Source: Cytobacillus luteolus (lineage in GTDB: Bacteria > Bacillota > Bacilli > Bacillales > Bacillaceae_L). Taken from it: a stretch of DNA of 64,000 nt. Shown here in pieces: positions 53,633 through 62,330 of this stretch. The first letter of the stretch is position 1. Each line of letters begins with the position of its first letter. Location: the NCBI RefSeq assembly GCF_017873715.1, contig NZ_JAGGKM010000005.1, positions 62,001-126,000 on the forward strand, read 5' to 3'. The position numbers and the translations under genes were made by a program. The notes under the pieces are model-generated. The model was not told the DNA's origin. It ran no database searches and saw only the letters and a program-made list of their open reading frames with translations.

Positions 53633-54136
53633 CTAGCTAAGTGTATTTATCATTGTCTTTCGAAGTTTCTTTACTGCTTCGCGTCTCCATGATTTAACTT
53701 TTTCCAGTGAAACCCCATGTTCTAAAGCAATCTCCTTACTTGTTTTGTCCTCGATGATTTTACCCTTTACCCACTTTCGTTGGTTCTCAGATAACTCCGA
53801 GCAATAGATCTCAAGAATATCCTCATTTAGTAAAATACTAGACCTCTCATCAACGATATCAAAATAACTTTCCTTTTTCACCCCTTGATGACGATCATAA
53901 TAAGTAGTTTCCTTCGTCAGAAAAGTTTGTATCCTTCCCTTTATTGTTATATAGGCAAACGTCGAAAAGGCCCCCATATCTGGATTGTATCTTTTCTGTG
54001 CTTCCCACAAAGCAACAAGTCCAATCTGAAGATAGACATCGCGTTCCTTATAAATACATAGAGAATTTATGATTTTCAACACAAGAGGCTGGTGCTGTTC
54101 AACTATTTCTTCAAACGTCATTTGCTTAATTTCCAT
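53633..54136 (-). CDS. Small sigma-70 family RNA polymerase sigma factor
   Basis: A 167-residue protein. Residues about 10-80 form region 2 (FEEIVEQHQPLVLKIINSL ... LVALWEAQKRYNPDMGAFSTFAYITIKGRIQTF). Residues about 108-160 form region 4 with a helix-turn-helix (DKTSKEIALEHGVSLEKVKSWRREAVKKLR). It is too short for region 3, resembling ComX/SigO-type factors. It is convergent with yvrJ. Its AAGGAAG ribosome site lies inside a CTTCCTT/AAGGAAG palindrome (54145-54159) that could hide it. No anti-sigma gene is visible. Confidence 0.82.
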   Translation of the reverse strand: MEIKQMTFEEIVEQHQPLVLKIINSLCIYKERDVYLQIGLVALWEAQKRYNPDMGAFSTFAYITIKGRIQTFLTKETTYYDRHQGVKKESYFDIVDERSSILLNEDILEIYCSELSENQRKWVKGKIIEDKTSKEIALEHGVSLEKVKSWRREAVKKLRKTMINTLS

Positions 54137-54339
54137 CTAGATACTTCCTTAAAGGAAGCGCGCTACCTATTTATTCCGCCGGTAGCTTTAAGATAAACGA
54201 TTCTTTAAAGCATATCGAACAGGAGAAAATGACGTATTCAAAGGAGAGAAGGGCCCGTATGTTTCGTATCTCTAGGGAGTATGTAACGTATGAAGGAGGT
54301 GGGCTGGTTGGAATGTGGGGAATCTTGAAGTATTCGTGT

Positions 54340-54405
54340 TTTTTGGAAACAAAGGGACTTTTTCAGGGGTCTAGAACCGTCCCAGTGTTTCCGGAAAAGG
54401 CTTTT
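54340..54405. repeat. REP-like remnant (GGTCTAGAACCGTCCC type)
   Basis: The stretch GGGACTTTTTCAGGGGTCTAGAACCGTCCC can fold with GGGAC/GTCCC ends. The AACCGTCCC-type motif resembles dispersed short palindromes of Bacillus intergenic regions; a degenerate copy is at 51190-51215. Confidence 0.4.
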
Positions 54406-54411
54406 GTAGAA

Positions 54412-55617
54412 TTAGTGGAACATTTGTAGTCTACCTTGGTTGAATTTTAATTGGATGATTGATTCGAGCATGTCTTGTGTAAAGCCCATCGATAGCAATT
54501 CGTTCATTGGGTATCGTGCTGTTAAGAGGTCATATTCTTCAATACACTGCACAAAGGATTTAAGAAGCAACGGGATATCTTTTTTAACAGAACCTAGACA
54601 ATATTGAATAAAGCTATTTTCACTAACCTCTTTGTCCGCATTTTCAATTAGATTTTGCAGCTCCTCAATCTTCCCTTTTTGTGAGTAATAGAGAGCTTTA
54701 GGTAGGATGTGTAATGAATTAATTTCAACTCTGTCATATTCCTCAGCTTGTACAAGGCATAAGGGTAAAAACACGGATCGGTAAAATCCTTCATGAGGGA
54801 TCGTAATACCATGCTTTTTTATAAACTCTAATGCATCATTTAATATTTCATAAAACTTCATCGGCTGATTATATTGATAGGTAGTACCAATATTATAGCG
54901 AGTTAGATAGTTCGTAAAATCAAGTATCGAATGTTCAAGTGCTTTTTTGAAATAGTTTCTTGCTTCCTCTAAAGTCTCTTCCGTTGGTGTACCAACTTTC
55001 ATCACCAGGGTACCCATTTGATCATACCATTTATATTTAAAGCATTTTTTTAATAGAGTTTCAGGTAAATTGAAAATAGCATCTTTACACTTTTCTAATT
55101 GAAGTTTTGCTTTTACTGGATTCATTTCAATAACTAGATAGTAAAATGCAATTGTATATTGACGATACGCTTGTAGTTCTTCTGATTGAGTTTTGAATGA
55201 AATGACTTCGCTATAAAACTGCTCTCCATCTACCTTACCTTCACGATAATTTGAGAAGATTTCGTAAAAGTCAGCCCATTCACGGTCTTTTTGTTTTGAC
55301 GCTTTTCGAATAATACTTATAATCTCCTTCTCGAAAGAAGGGTCTCGATTTAACCTTGCGATTTCAAGCATCGTTTTTAATGGTTGAATCGTCTTGTATT
55401 CTAACGATATTGCTTTTAATAAATTGTATCTTTCACTGTATATTGGAATAAGGAAATCTAGAACCTTTAGAAGCTCTTCAAGGCCGAGGACTCTTTCCCC
55501 ATTCAAAAACTTATTTAGGGTGGAACGATTAATTTCCAGTGTTTTACTTAGTTCAGTAACTGTAATAGAGGTATCTGCCAATGCTTTACTTAATCTTGTT
55601 TTAATATGTAGATCCAT
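54412..55617 (-). CDS. AimR-like HTH/TPR regulator (arbitrium-receptor family)
   Basis: A 401-residue protein. Residues 1-60 are a lambda-repressor-like helix-turn-helix (TVTELSKTLEINRSTLNKFLNGER). The rest is helical TPR-like repeat: EYKTIQPLKTMLEIARLNRDPSFEKEII, EEARNYFKKALEHSILDFTNYLTRYNIG, and C-terminal PMNELLSMGFTQDMLESI. These parallel AimR of phage SPbeta (KTKAARSALEYAD, EECREYSKKALE, PLLELQKMGENQKLLEL as I recall). AimR receptors bind a six-residue peptide encoded by aimP just downstream; no such gene is seen in the 275 bases that follow, and no phage genes flank it. GGGAGGG precedes the ATG. Confidence 0.65.
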   Translation of the reverse strand: MDLHIKTRLSKALADTSITVTELSKTLEINRSTLNKFLNGERVLGLEELLKVLDFLIPIYSERYNLLKAISLEYKTIQPLKTMLEIARLNRDPSFEKEIISIIRKASKQKDREWADFYEIFSNYREGKVDGEQFYSEVISFKTQSEELQAYRQYTIAFYYLVIEMNPVKAKLQLEKCKDAIFNLPETLLKKCFKYKWYDQMGTLVMKVGTPTEETLEEARNYFKKALEHSILDFTNYLTRYNIGTTYQYNQPMKFYEILNDALEFIKKHGITIPHEGFYRSVFLPLCLVQAEEYDRVEINSLHILPKALYYSQKGKIEELQNLIENADKEVSENSFIQYCLGSVKKDIPLLLKSFVQCIEEYDLLTARYPMNELLSMGFTQDMLESIIQLKFNQGRLQMFH

Positions 55618-55812
55618 TGTTGTGCTACCCTCCCGAAGTTGTATGATCTTTCAAATCTATTATACAAGAAAAATAGAAACATTTTGGGACAAAATCTCAT
55701 CATAAGGAAATCTTATCCCAATATTAACGGATTTTAACTGAAGATAGAATTCATCAGGTAAAATTATAGACATTATATAAGTCATTAATGGTTACTAAAG
55801 GAAGGTTGACAA

Positions 55813-57279
55813 GTGTACAAGACGAGTTCTATTAAGTCATTAGCTGAGATTATTACGGCAGTAGATACCACAACTATTATTACAATTACAGATAAAACAG
55901 GTTTGATTACATATGCAAATGAAATGTTTTATGAAAAATCTAAGTATGACCAAGATGAATTAATTGGACAAAGTCAACGGAAGGTAATTGCTAATCACCA
56001 TACAGATGAGTTTTTTAAAGATCTCTGGAATACCATTCGTCGGGGAGAGGTGTGGAAAGGGGAAATCAAGAATAAAGCAAAGGACGGAACCTATTTCTGG
56101 GTGTATGCAACCATTGTACCTTTTCTTAACGAAGCAGGAGAGCCACATCAATATGTATCTATTCAAACAGATATAACCAATCGGAAACAAACAGAAGAAA
56201 CAGTAAAGAAAATGCTAGAACAGCTAACATTTTCAAATAATAATACGTTGTTAGATATTAAGCAGCTACTCACGGAATCTTCTATTATGGTGATCTCAGA
56301 CACTGTAGGTAAAATTACATTTGTGAGTGATATGTTTTGTAAACTATCAAGGTTTAGCCGTGAGGACTTACTTGGTAGTGACTTTCGAGTTTTTAACTCT
56401 AATTATCATTCAAAGGAATTCTTTAAGGATCTTTGGACTACGATTAGTCAAGGGAATGTCTGGAAGGGCGATATTAAAAACAAAGCGAAAGATGGTAGTT
56501 GTTATTGGGTTTCAACAACCATTGTTCCGATTTTGGATGACTCAGGAAAACCTTATCAATTTGTGTCCATTTGGCATGACATTACTGCGCGCAAAAAAGC
56601 AGAAGACTTATTATTTAGGTCCGAAAAATTATCGGCTATTGGAGACCTGTCCGCAGGTATTGCACATGAAATCAGAAATCCATTAACTACGATAAAGGGT
56701 TTTATCCAATTTTTATCGCGTTATGAGGATGATCTTAAAAAGATGGAATATTTTCAGCTTATCAATGAGGAGATTGACCGAATTAACTTTATGGTAGGGG
56801 AGTTCATGGTCTTATCGAAGCCCCACGTTATTGAACGAAAACCAACAGCTTTACTTCCAATTATAAATAAGGTTGTCAAGCTTCTAGAATCAGAACTAAC
56901 TAGCAATAAAGTTAGACTATCAATCAAATGTGAAGCTTCTAATATAAAGATAGATTGTGAAGAAAACCTAATGAAGCAAGTCTTCCTCAATTTAGTGAAA
57001 AATTCAATTGAAGCCATGCCTCAGGGAGGGATTATCTCTATATCAGTTTCTGTGACGGATACGGAGGTGTTTATTCATTTTAAAGATGAGGGAATAGGGA
57101 TACCTGAAGAGAATCTTATGAAACTAAGAGAACCCTTCTTTACCACGAAGGAAAATGGGAACGGACTAGGACTTATGGTAAGTTACAAAATCATCGAAAA
57201 TCATAATGGAAAGATACAGGTGGAAAGTGAAGAAAATGTGGGAACTACTATTACCTTGATTTTTCCAGCTATCTGCTAA
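55813..57279 (+). CDS. PAS-PAS sensor histidine kinase (sporulation-kinase type)
   Basis: A 488-residue soluble kinase. Two near-duplicate PAS/PAC units (about residues 12-130 and 150-262) each contain an EFFKDLW...WKG.IKNKAKDG stretch. HisKA follows with the phospho-acceptor His in GIAHEIRNPLTTIKGF (about 288), then HATPase_c with NLVKNSIEAM, DEGIGIP and GNGLGLMV. There is no transmembrane helix and no receiver partner gene nearby, typical of orphan Spo0F/Spo0A phosphorelay kinases such as KinA or KinE. GTG 55813 has AAGGAAGG 8 bases upstream. The signal is unknown; BdlA/Aer-like PAS units often sense redox or oxygen. Confidence 0.88.
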   Translation: MYKTSSIKSLAEIITAVDTTTIITITDKTGLITYANEMFYEKSKYDQDELIGQSQRKVIANHHTDEFFKDLWNTIRRGEVWKGEIKNKAKDGTYFWVYATIVPFLNEAGEPHQYVSIQTDITNRKQTEETVKKMLEQLTFSNNNTLLDIKQLLTESSIMVISDTVGKITFVSDMFCKLSRFSREDLLGSDFRVFNSNYHSKEFFKDLWTTISQGNVWKGDIKNKAKDGSCYWVSTTIVPILDDSGKPYQFVSIWHDITARKKAEDLLFRSEKLSAIGDLSAGIAHEIRNPLTTIKGFIQFLSRYEDDLKKMEYFQLINEEIDRINFMVGEFMVLSKPHVIERKPTALLPIINKVVKLLESELTSNKVRLSIKCEASNIKIDCEENLMKQVFLNLVKNSIEAMPQGGIISISVSVTDTEVFIHFKDEGIGIPEENLMKLREPFFTTKENGNGLGLMVSYKIIENHNGKIQVESEENVGTTITLIFPAIC

Positions 57280-57370
57280 TTGGAGACATCCTAACTACAT
57301 TTAGGAAAAGAAAACACCGATTTCCAATTAAGGGTAGGGGAAACGGAGACGCTTACAGGTGTATATACTT

Positions 57371-57397
57371 TAAAAAGGAAGGACATTTTGTCCTTCC
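57371..57397 (-). terminator. Terminator of second SbsC-like gene
   Basis: GGAAGGACA pairs perfectly with TGTCCTTCC; on the minus strand TTTTT follows. It lies 13 bases from the stop at 57410. Confidence 0.8.
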
Positions 57398-57409
57398 CCT
57401 GTTCAACAT

Positions 57410-58504
57410 TTATTGAATTAGTGGACTAGATTCAACTAAAAACCCATCCACATACTTCCACTGATTATCCTCAAGTTTAATAATATAAATCTTTTCACTA
57501 ATGGAATCTGTAAAGTCTGCTTGATTAAGATTCTTCACCGTTTCAACATGTCTCACAACTGCTTCATGATAAAGATAAGAGATTAATTCTACTTCGACTG
57601 TTTCATAGTGGATATCATAAGTTTTAAACATCTCACTAACGTTTTGAAGATACTCTTCTCTGTTTGGATATTCAGAATGAATAGTAGCTGAAAAATCTTC
57701 TAAATCCTTGTTATTGTACGCCTCATTTGAAGCATTGATCATTTCCGTAATTTCATGTTCTTGAATAATAAAAGATGTTACATTTCTCATCATATAATAG
57801 TATCTTTCATACAATGCCTGGCCAGCTACTTCTGTTTCTACCTCATTTAGTAAGATAAAGAATTGTTCAATAGAAGGGTCAATGTTTTCATGCCAAACTC
57901 TCCTGTTAATCTGATCTTCTACCTCATCTAACTTCATTTTTGCAGAGACACCGTACTTCGTTTTTTCCAATTCTGTTTCACCAGGCGTTTTGAACGTGCT
58001 TAAGATGGCTTGTCTTGTTGAATAACCATACACTCGATATAGAAGGATGGCTTGTTTTCTAATTTCCGCTGACAAATCATGGTAGGCTTGCTCTGTAACC
58101 TCACCTATAGGGTCATTTGCATAAAGTATTGCATACTCATCTGCTTTATTTACAATTTTCTTTCCAGATGTAATGGCATCAATGTACCCCATTGCACGCT
58201 TATAATGAATACCCGCGTTGTTTTCTAGGCGTGTTTCTAATTTCGTTTTTTCTGAACCAGTCAACTGCCCAGCAGCTGCTTTTGCTTTTATGTAGGCATC
58301 CTTTGTCTGGTTAAAGATTTTCATATCTGGATATTTAATTTCCTTCGTATGTTCTACGGAAATTTGCCATTTAAGGGCACCGGCATGCTTCTCAGCCTCT
58401 GTGATCAGTCTTTCCACATTTGAAGATGCACTTGATTGAATGGGTGAAACTATAGATAAAAGTAGCATCACTACAATAGACAGATAAATATTTTTTCTCC
58501 CCAC
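57410..58504 (-). CDS. Secreted SbsC-N-like wall protein with C-terminal NTF2-like domain
   Basis: A 364-residue protein with a signal peptide (residues 1-27) and helical region sharing YPDMKIFNQTKDAYIKAKAAAG and AEIRKQAILLYRVYGYSTRQAILSTF with the paralog at 44150-45172 and with the SbsC N-terminal part. Residues about 255-364 (EMINASNEAYNNKDLEDFSA ... DNQWKYVDGFLV) look like an NTF2-type domain. AGGAGG lies about 7-8 bases before the ATG. A wall-polymer-associated role is inferred. Confidence 0.65.
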   Translation of the reverse strand: MGRKNIYLSIVVMLLLSIVSPIQSSASSNVERLITEAEKHAGALKWQISVEHTKEIKYPDMKIFNQTKDAYIKAKAAAGQLTGSEKTKLETRLENNAGIHYKRAMGYIDAITSGKKIVNKADEYAILYANDPIGEVTEQAYHDLSAEIRKQAILLYRVYGYSTRQAILSTFKTPGETELEKTKYGVSAKMKLDEVEDQINRRVWHENIDPSIEQFFILLNEVETEVAGQALYERYYYMMRNVTSFIIQEHEITEMINASNEAYNNKDLEDFSATIHSEYPNREEYLQNVSEMFKTYDIHYETVEVELISYLYHEAVVRHVETVKNLNQADFTDSISEKIYIIKLEDNQWKYVDGFLVESSPLIQ

Positions 58505-58617
58505 TAAAATTCCTCCTTAAAAAATTACTCTTCTATTAGACTATGGAAATATTAAGTGAGGATATAGTAAAGATAACTGGTAATGGTGGAATATCTAGTA
58601 AATCAAGGGTTTTAATA

Positions 58618-58850
58618 TATCAAGGACACTTTTGAAGTATATGTAGAGGGAGATGTCTTTGAGGAGCGATATCAAGGACACTTTTGAACTGTGTGATGAG
58701 GGATATGTCTTTGAGGAGTGATATCAAGGACACTTTTGAATTGTATGATGAGGGAAATGTCTTTGAGGAGCGCTATCAAGGACACTTTTGAACTGTGTGA
58801 TGAGGGAATTGTCTCTGAAAAGCGATATCAAAGACAAATGTGAACTTTTC
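58618..58850. repeat. 52-bp tandem direct repeat, four full units and a partial fifth
   Basis: Units begin with TATCAAGGACAC at 58618, 58670, 58722 and 58774, and a degenerate start at 58826: an exact 52-base period. Each unit has ATCAAGGACA near one end and TGTCTTTGAGG near the other, an imperfect inverted pair, so each can form a hairpin. It fills most of the 610-base gap upstream of the second SbsC-like gene. Confidence 0.9.
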
Positions 58851-59115
58851 ATAAAAGCTATGTCCGTGAGCAAGAACTCTCAAAGGATATAATAGGGAAA
58901 AATGTATAATAAATGAATAATTTGTATAACTTTGTTATTTTATAGTCCGTTTGTTTGTTATAATAGTAATTAGTATAAATAATAACATCCCTATATAATC
59001 CACAAAAGTTAAAGTTTATCCATATACATATATAAAAGCATTTTATTGAATGTCTTATTCAGGAAAAGTTAAGTCTTAATAGATTTATAAATTAACAGGA
59101 TTGGGAGTGTAGGCC

Positions 59116-59682
59116 ATTTTTATTAAAGTAGAAAAAATAGCAGATTTAAATTCATTTAATCAAATATGGATGGATTGTTGGCTTGAAAAAGGCTATATGC
59201 TAGACCCCTCTTCAGACAAATCGGATAAATATATTATTCAGAATACAGATAAAACAAATGTTGGTACAATCGAATTTAAACCTTATACTATTAGTAATGA
59301 AAATAACATAAATACTGTGTTTCCTTTTAATGAGATAGCTAGTATTGTTACTAATCCAGAAAAAGTAGTAGAGATAGACAAGGTTGCTATACTGAAGCAA
59401 TATCGTGGGAAAAATCTTGAGAGGTTAATTAAGTTATATGTGAGTTATACAGAGTCTAAAGGAATCGAATATTGTGTTGTTCTTTTAGAAAGAATTTTTT
59501 ATAAGGCCCTAAAAAATGTCTATAAGATCCCATTAGAGTCTGTAGGGGACCCAATCTATTATAAAGGAGACCATGTTATACCTACCATTATGTACCCGCG
59601 CGCTATCTACTCAGCAAAAGATAATTATCAGCGGTTGGTTAACGTTGAATTAGAATACGAAAGACCCCTTATTAATAGTTAG
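59116..59682 (+). CDS. GNAT/acyl-amino-acid-synthase-like protein, probable ATT start
   Basis: A 188-residue protein if started at ATT 59116 (GGGAG 8 bases upstream; the frame is closed by TAG at 59110 and the first ATG, 59170, has no ribosome site). The sequence FIKVEKIADLNSFNQIWMDCW before that ATG looks coded. The core EIDKVAILKQYRGKNLERLIKLYVSYTESKGIEYCVVLLERIF fits the acyl-CoA-binding region of GNAT-fold N-acyl amino acid or homoserine-lactone-like synthases. It ends 9 bases before the GGDEF-EAL gene, so the two are probably cotranscribed. Substrate unknown. Confidence 0.6.
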   Translation: MFIKVEKIADLNSFNQIWMDCWLEKGYMLDPSSDKSDKYIIQNTDKTNVGTIEFKPYTISNENNINTVFPFNEIASIVTNPEKVVEIDKVAILKQYRGKNLERLIKLYVSYTESKGIEYCVVLLERIFYKALKNVYKIPLESVGDPIYYKGDHVIPTIMYPRAIYSAKDNYQRLVNVELEYERPLINS

Positions 59683-59691
59683 GAGAAAGCT

Positions 59692-62061
59692 ATGTTTAAT
59701 GACAAGAAAGTTGCATACATATTTATAGCTAGTTTTATCGTGCTAAATCTTATATGGAACTATTTATTTGAAACGAACCAATTGTATTTGGACTGGGGCA
59801 TTGCATTATTCCAAATCGTTGCTTGCGTCACAGCCTTTAGTTGGCTAGTGATCACTTTTAATAAAGACAAAGGGAAGGCAAGGAAGTTTTGGCTTTTTCT
59901 AGCATTAGGTATTTTAAGCTATTTAATGGGTATATTGGTATGGGCATTTTATTACTTTATTACATTGGACGTTTCTGCTGAGTTAGCTCTTCTTCCAAAG
60001 GTATTTTGGATCTTTCAGAATGTGTTCTATTTTTTAGCGCTGTTATTCATGATGAATGTCATGAAGAAAAATAATTTACTAACTATACGTTTTTTATTTG
60101 ACATACTAATCGTAATGTCAGTAGCAGCAACCTTTATTTCACATTTTATCATGGGTCCTTTACTTACTAATGCTAAACATGCTTTTTCTATTATCGATTT
60201 ACTATACCCAGTGTTTGATTTAGGTGTTTTAGCGGGTGTTCTAAGTCTTATTATCGCTTCCAATACATTTTTTACGAAGAGTACTTCTTATCTATTGGTT
60301 GCTGGACTATTAATTCAAGTTATAGCTGATTTGAATTTTTCATACTTAACTGTAAAAAATATTTATTCTGTGGGAAGTCTATCTGAGCCACTATGGATTC
60401 TTTCTCTTTTTGTCATCGGTTTAGCAGGGCTTCACCAGGAATCATTATCAAAGCAGGGAAGTATGACTTTCGTGAATATAGGTACTAAACGAAGTCTTTT
60501 TGTAAAGCACAGCTTTCCTTACGTAGGTGTTATATTACTGTCCATTTATGTTATTTCTGAAATTAGCCATAGTACACCTATTATAGTAGGCTTATTCATA
60601 AGTATCTTACTCGTTATACTAAGACAGGTGTTTACACTACTAGACAATGATAAATTAGTAACTGATCTTAATAACCTTAATGAAGCATTAGAGGTAAAAG
60701 TTAAAGAGAGAACAGATCGGTTAGTAGAAACGATTAATACAATGGAGCATCTTGCCTTCCATGATGTCGTGACGGGTCTACCTAATAGACGATATATCGA
60801 AAAAAGGTTGAGGCAAGCAATCGTAAATGCTAATCCTAAGAAAGGGAAAAAAATAGCATTCCTTTTACTAGACTTAGATCGTTTTAAACAAATTAATGAT
60901 AGTCTCGGACATTCATACGGAGACTTATTATTAAAAGAAGTAGGTAATAGGCTAACTGATATTAAGCAACCAAATGAGCTAGTTTGTCGCATCGGTGGTG
61001 ATGAATTTGCGGTATTACTTGAAAACGTCAACCACGCTAAGATCGATAAAAAAGTGAATGTGATATTAAATGTCCTTCGAGAAGTTTATGATATTCAAGG
61101 TGTTGATTTACATATCACACCTAGTATAGGAGTTTCGATTTATCCAGATCATGGAGAGAACTTTGAAGCCCTCCTTATGAAAGCAGATACTGCAATGTAC
61201 AAAGTAAAGGACAGTGGAAAGAACCACTATACGATATATAATGAATCAATGGATAATGAATCTCAATTAACGATAGAAAATTCCTTAAGGAAAGCGATTG
61301 AGAGGGAAGAGTTTGAATTGCACTATCAGCCTCAGTTTATGTTAGAGAAGGGCCAGTTAATAGGAATGGAAGCCTTACTTAGATGGAATACTGCAAGCCA
61401 AGGATATGTTCCCCCATCAGACTTTATACCAATCGCAGAGGAAACAGGATTGATTCTTCCAATAGGAGAATGGGTTTTAAGGGAAGCCTGTAAACAATCT
61501 GTCGTATGGGAAAAGCAAGGTTTTGCTAGAATAAGAATTGCTGTAAATATTTCTTCATTACAATTTCAACAGAGTGATTTTATTGATTCAGTTGCTAAGA
61601 TTCTTGCAGAAACGGAAGCAAAGGCAACTTGTATTGAATTAGAAATTACCGAAAGTGTTGCCATAGGTTTTATAGAAAATACAATTTCAAAGTTATCTAA
61701 ATTAAAAGAAATGGGCTTTCACATTGCCATGGACGATTTTGGAACGGGGTATTCTTCGTTGCAATACATGAGTAAGCTACCAATCGACCGGATAAAAATC
61801 GATCGCTCTTTTATTTCTTTATTGAATACTAGCAATAAAAATGACACAATTGTGAAACTAATTGTAATGATGGCTAAAGGATTAAACTTTAAAGTCATTG
61901 CAGAAGGTGTAGAAACAGAAAATCAAAAAGCATTTCTTAAAAGCATAGATTGTGATGAAGTACAAGGTTATCTTATGAGTCGACCTCTAAAATTAGAAGA
62001 CTGTAATAGGTTCTTAACTGAGACCGAGGGAAGGGTCCAACTTCCCACCGTGTTGATTTAA
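59692..62061 (+). CDS. Membrane GGDEF-EAL protein (c-di-GMP cyclase/phosphodiesterase)
   Basis: A 789-residue protein. Eight to nine N-terminal transmembrane helices (to about residue 315) form an unknown sensor; a short coiled coil leads to a GGDEF domain (about 345-505) with intact GGDEF active site (RIGGDEFAVLL) and no RxxD inhibitory site at the usual place. An EAL domain follows (about 515-760) with intact EALLRW, NISSLQFQ, ELEITES and DDFGTGYSSL motifs. Both activities are therefore possible. AGGAG lies before ATG 59692. It is a natural partner for the c-di-GMP riboswitch at 45664. Confidence 0.93.
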   Translation: MFNDKKVAYIFIASFIVLNLIWNYLFETNQLYLDWGIALFQIVACVTAFSWLVITFNKDKGKARKFWLFLALGILSYLMGILVWAFYYFITLDVSAELALLPKVFWIFQNVFYFLALLFMMNVMKKNNLLTIRFLFDILIVMSVAATFISHFIMGPLLTNAKHAFSIIDLLYPVFDLGVLAGVLSLIIASNTFFTKSTSYLLVAGLLIQVIADLNFSYLTVKNIYSVGSLSEPLWILSLFVIGLAGLHQESLSKQGSMTFVNIGTKRSLFVKHSFPYVGVILLSIYVISEISHSTPIIVGLFISILLVILRQVFTLLDNDKLVTDLNNLNEALEVKVKERTDRLVETINTMEHLAFHDVVTGLPNRRYIEKRLRQAIVNANPKKGKKIAFLLLDLDRFKQINDSLGHSYGDLLLKEVGNRLTDIKQPNELVCRIGGDEFAVLLENVNHAKIDKKVNVILNVLREVYDIQGVDLHITPSIGVSIYPDHGENFEALLMKADTAMYKVKDSGKNHYTIYNESMDNESQLTIENSLRKAIEREEFELHYQPQFMLEKGQLIGMEALLRWNTASQGYVPPSDFIPIAEETGLILPIGEWVLREACKQSVVWEKQGFARIRIAVNISSLQFQQSDFIDSVAKILAETEAKATCIELEITESVAIGFIENTISKLSKLKEMGFHIAMDDFGTGYSSLQYMSKLPIDRIKIDRSFISLLNTSNKNDTIVKLIVMMAKGLNFKVIAEGVETENQKAFLKSIDCDEVQGYLMSRPLKLEDCNRFLTETEGRVQLPTVLI

Positions 62062-62065
62062 ACAA

Positions 62066-62112
62066 AAAAAGCGAGTTCTCACTTTTGATAGTGAAAACTC
62101 GCTTTTTTTTTG
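62066..62112. terminator. Strong bidirectional terminator
   Basis: A run of A, then GCGAGTT...AACTCGC with an inner TCACT/AGTGA stem, then nine T. It ends the GNAT/GGDEF-EAL transcript. Confidence 0.9.
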
Positions 62113-62151
62113 GAATGTGACATTGGGCGGAACACGGGGACTGATCTCGTG

Positions 62152-62184
62152 TTTGTTTGTTTCGCTAAACGAAGCAAACACAAG
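62152..62184. repeat. Inverted repeat GTGTTTG...CAAACAC
   Basis: GTGTTTG and CGAAGCAAACAC-type arms flank a CTAAA loop, near CGGAACACGGGGACTGATCTCGTG, which looks like another intergenic REP-type remnant. The rest of 62113-62330 shows nothing else. Confidence 0.45.
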
Positions 62185-62330
62185 AAACGTGTGCTAGTGT
62201 TTCAATGTTGAAGAGGAATACTGGTACCGTCTTTTTTGAAATATTACCAACCCAACTGTATGAAGTGTCTTTTTCTTTTTCCAAAAAAGCCTTATAATAT
62301 CTTTATAAATCCAAATTGAGGTGATTTAAG

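Noticed and set aside
54137-54411. aimP-type signal peptide gene behind the AimR-like gene
   Set aside because: No minus-strand frame with start, ribosome site and signal peptide exists in this interval.
54229-54429. 66-codon open frame on the plus strand
   Set aside because: No ribosome site, crosses a REP-like remnant, low-complexity translation and overlap with the end of the AimR-like gene.
51785-55617. Prophage remnant around the HTH, sigma and AimR-like genes
   Set aside because: No integrase, terminase, capsid, tail or lysis genes are visible, and the small genes are of widespread chromosomal families.
58618-58850. CRISPR array
   Set aside because: The whole 52-base unit is repeated without unique spacers, and no cas genes are present. 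It is a tandem repeat.
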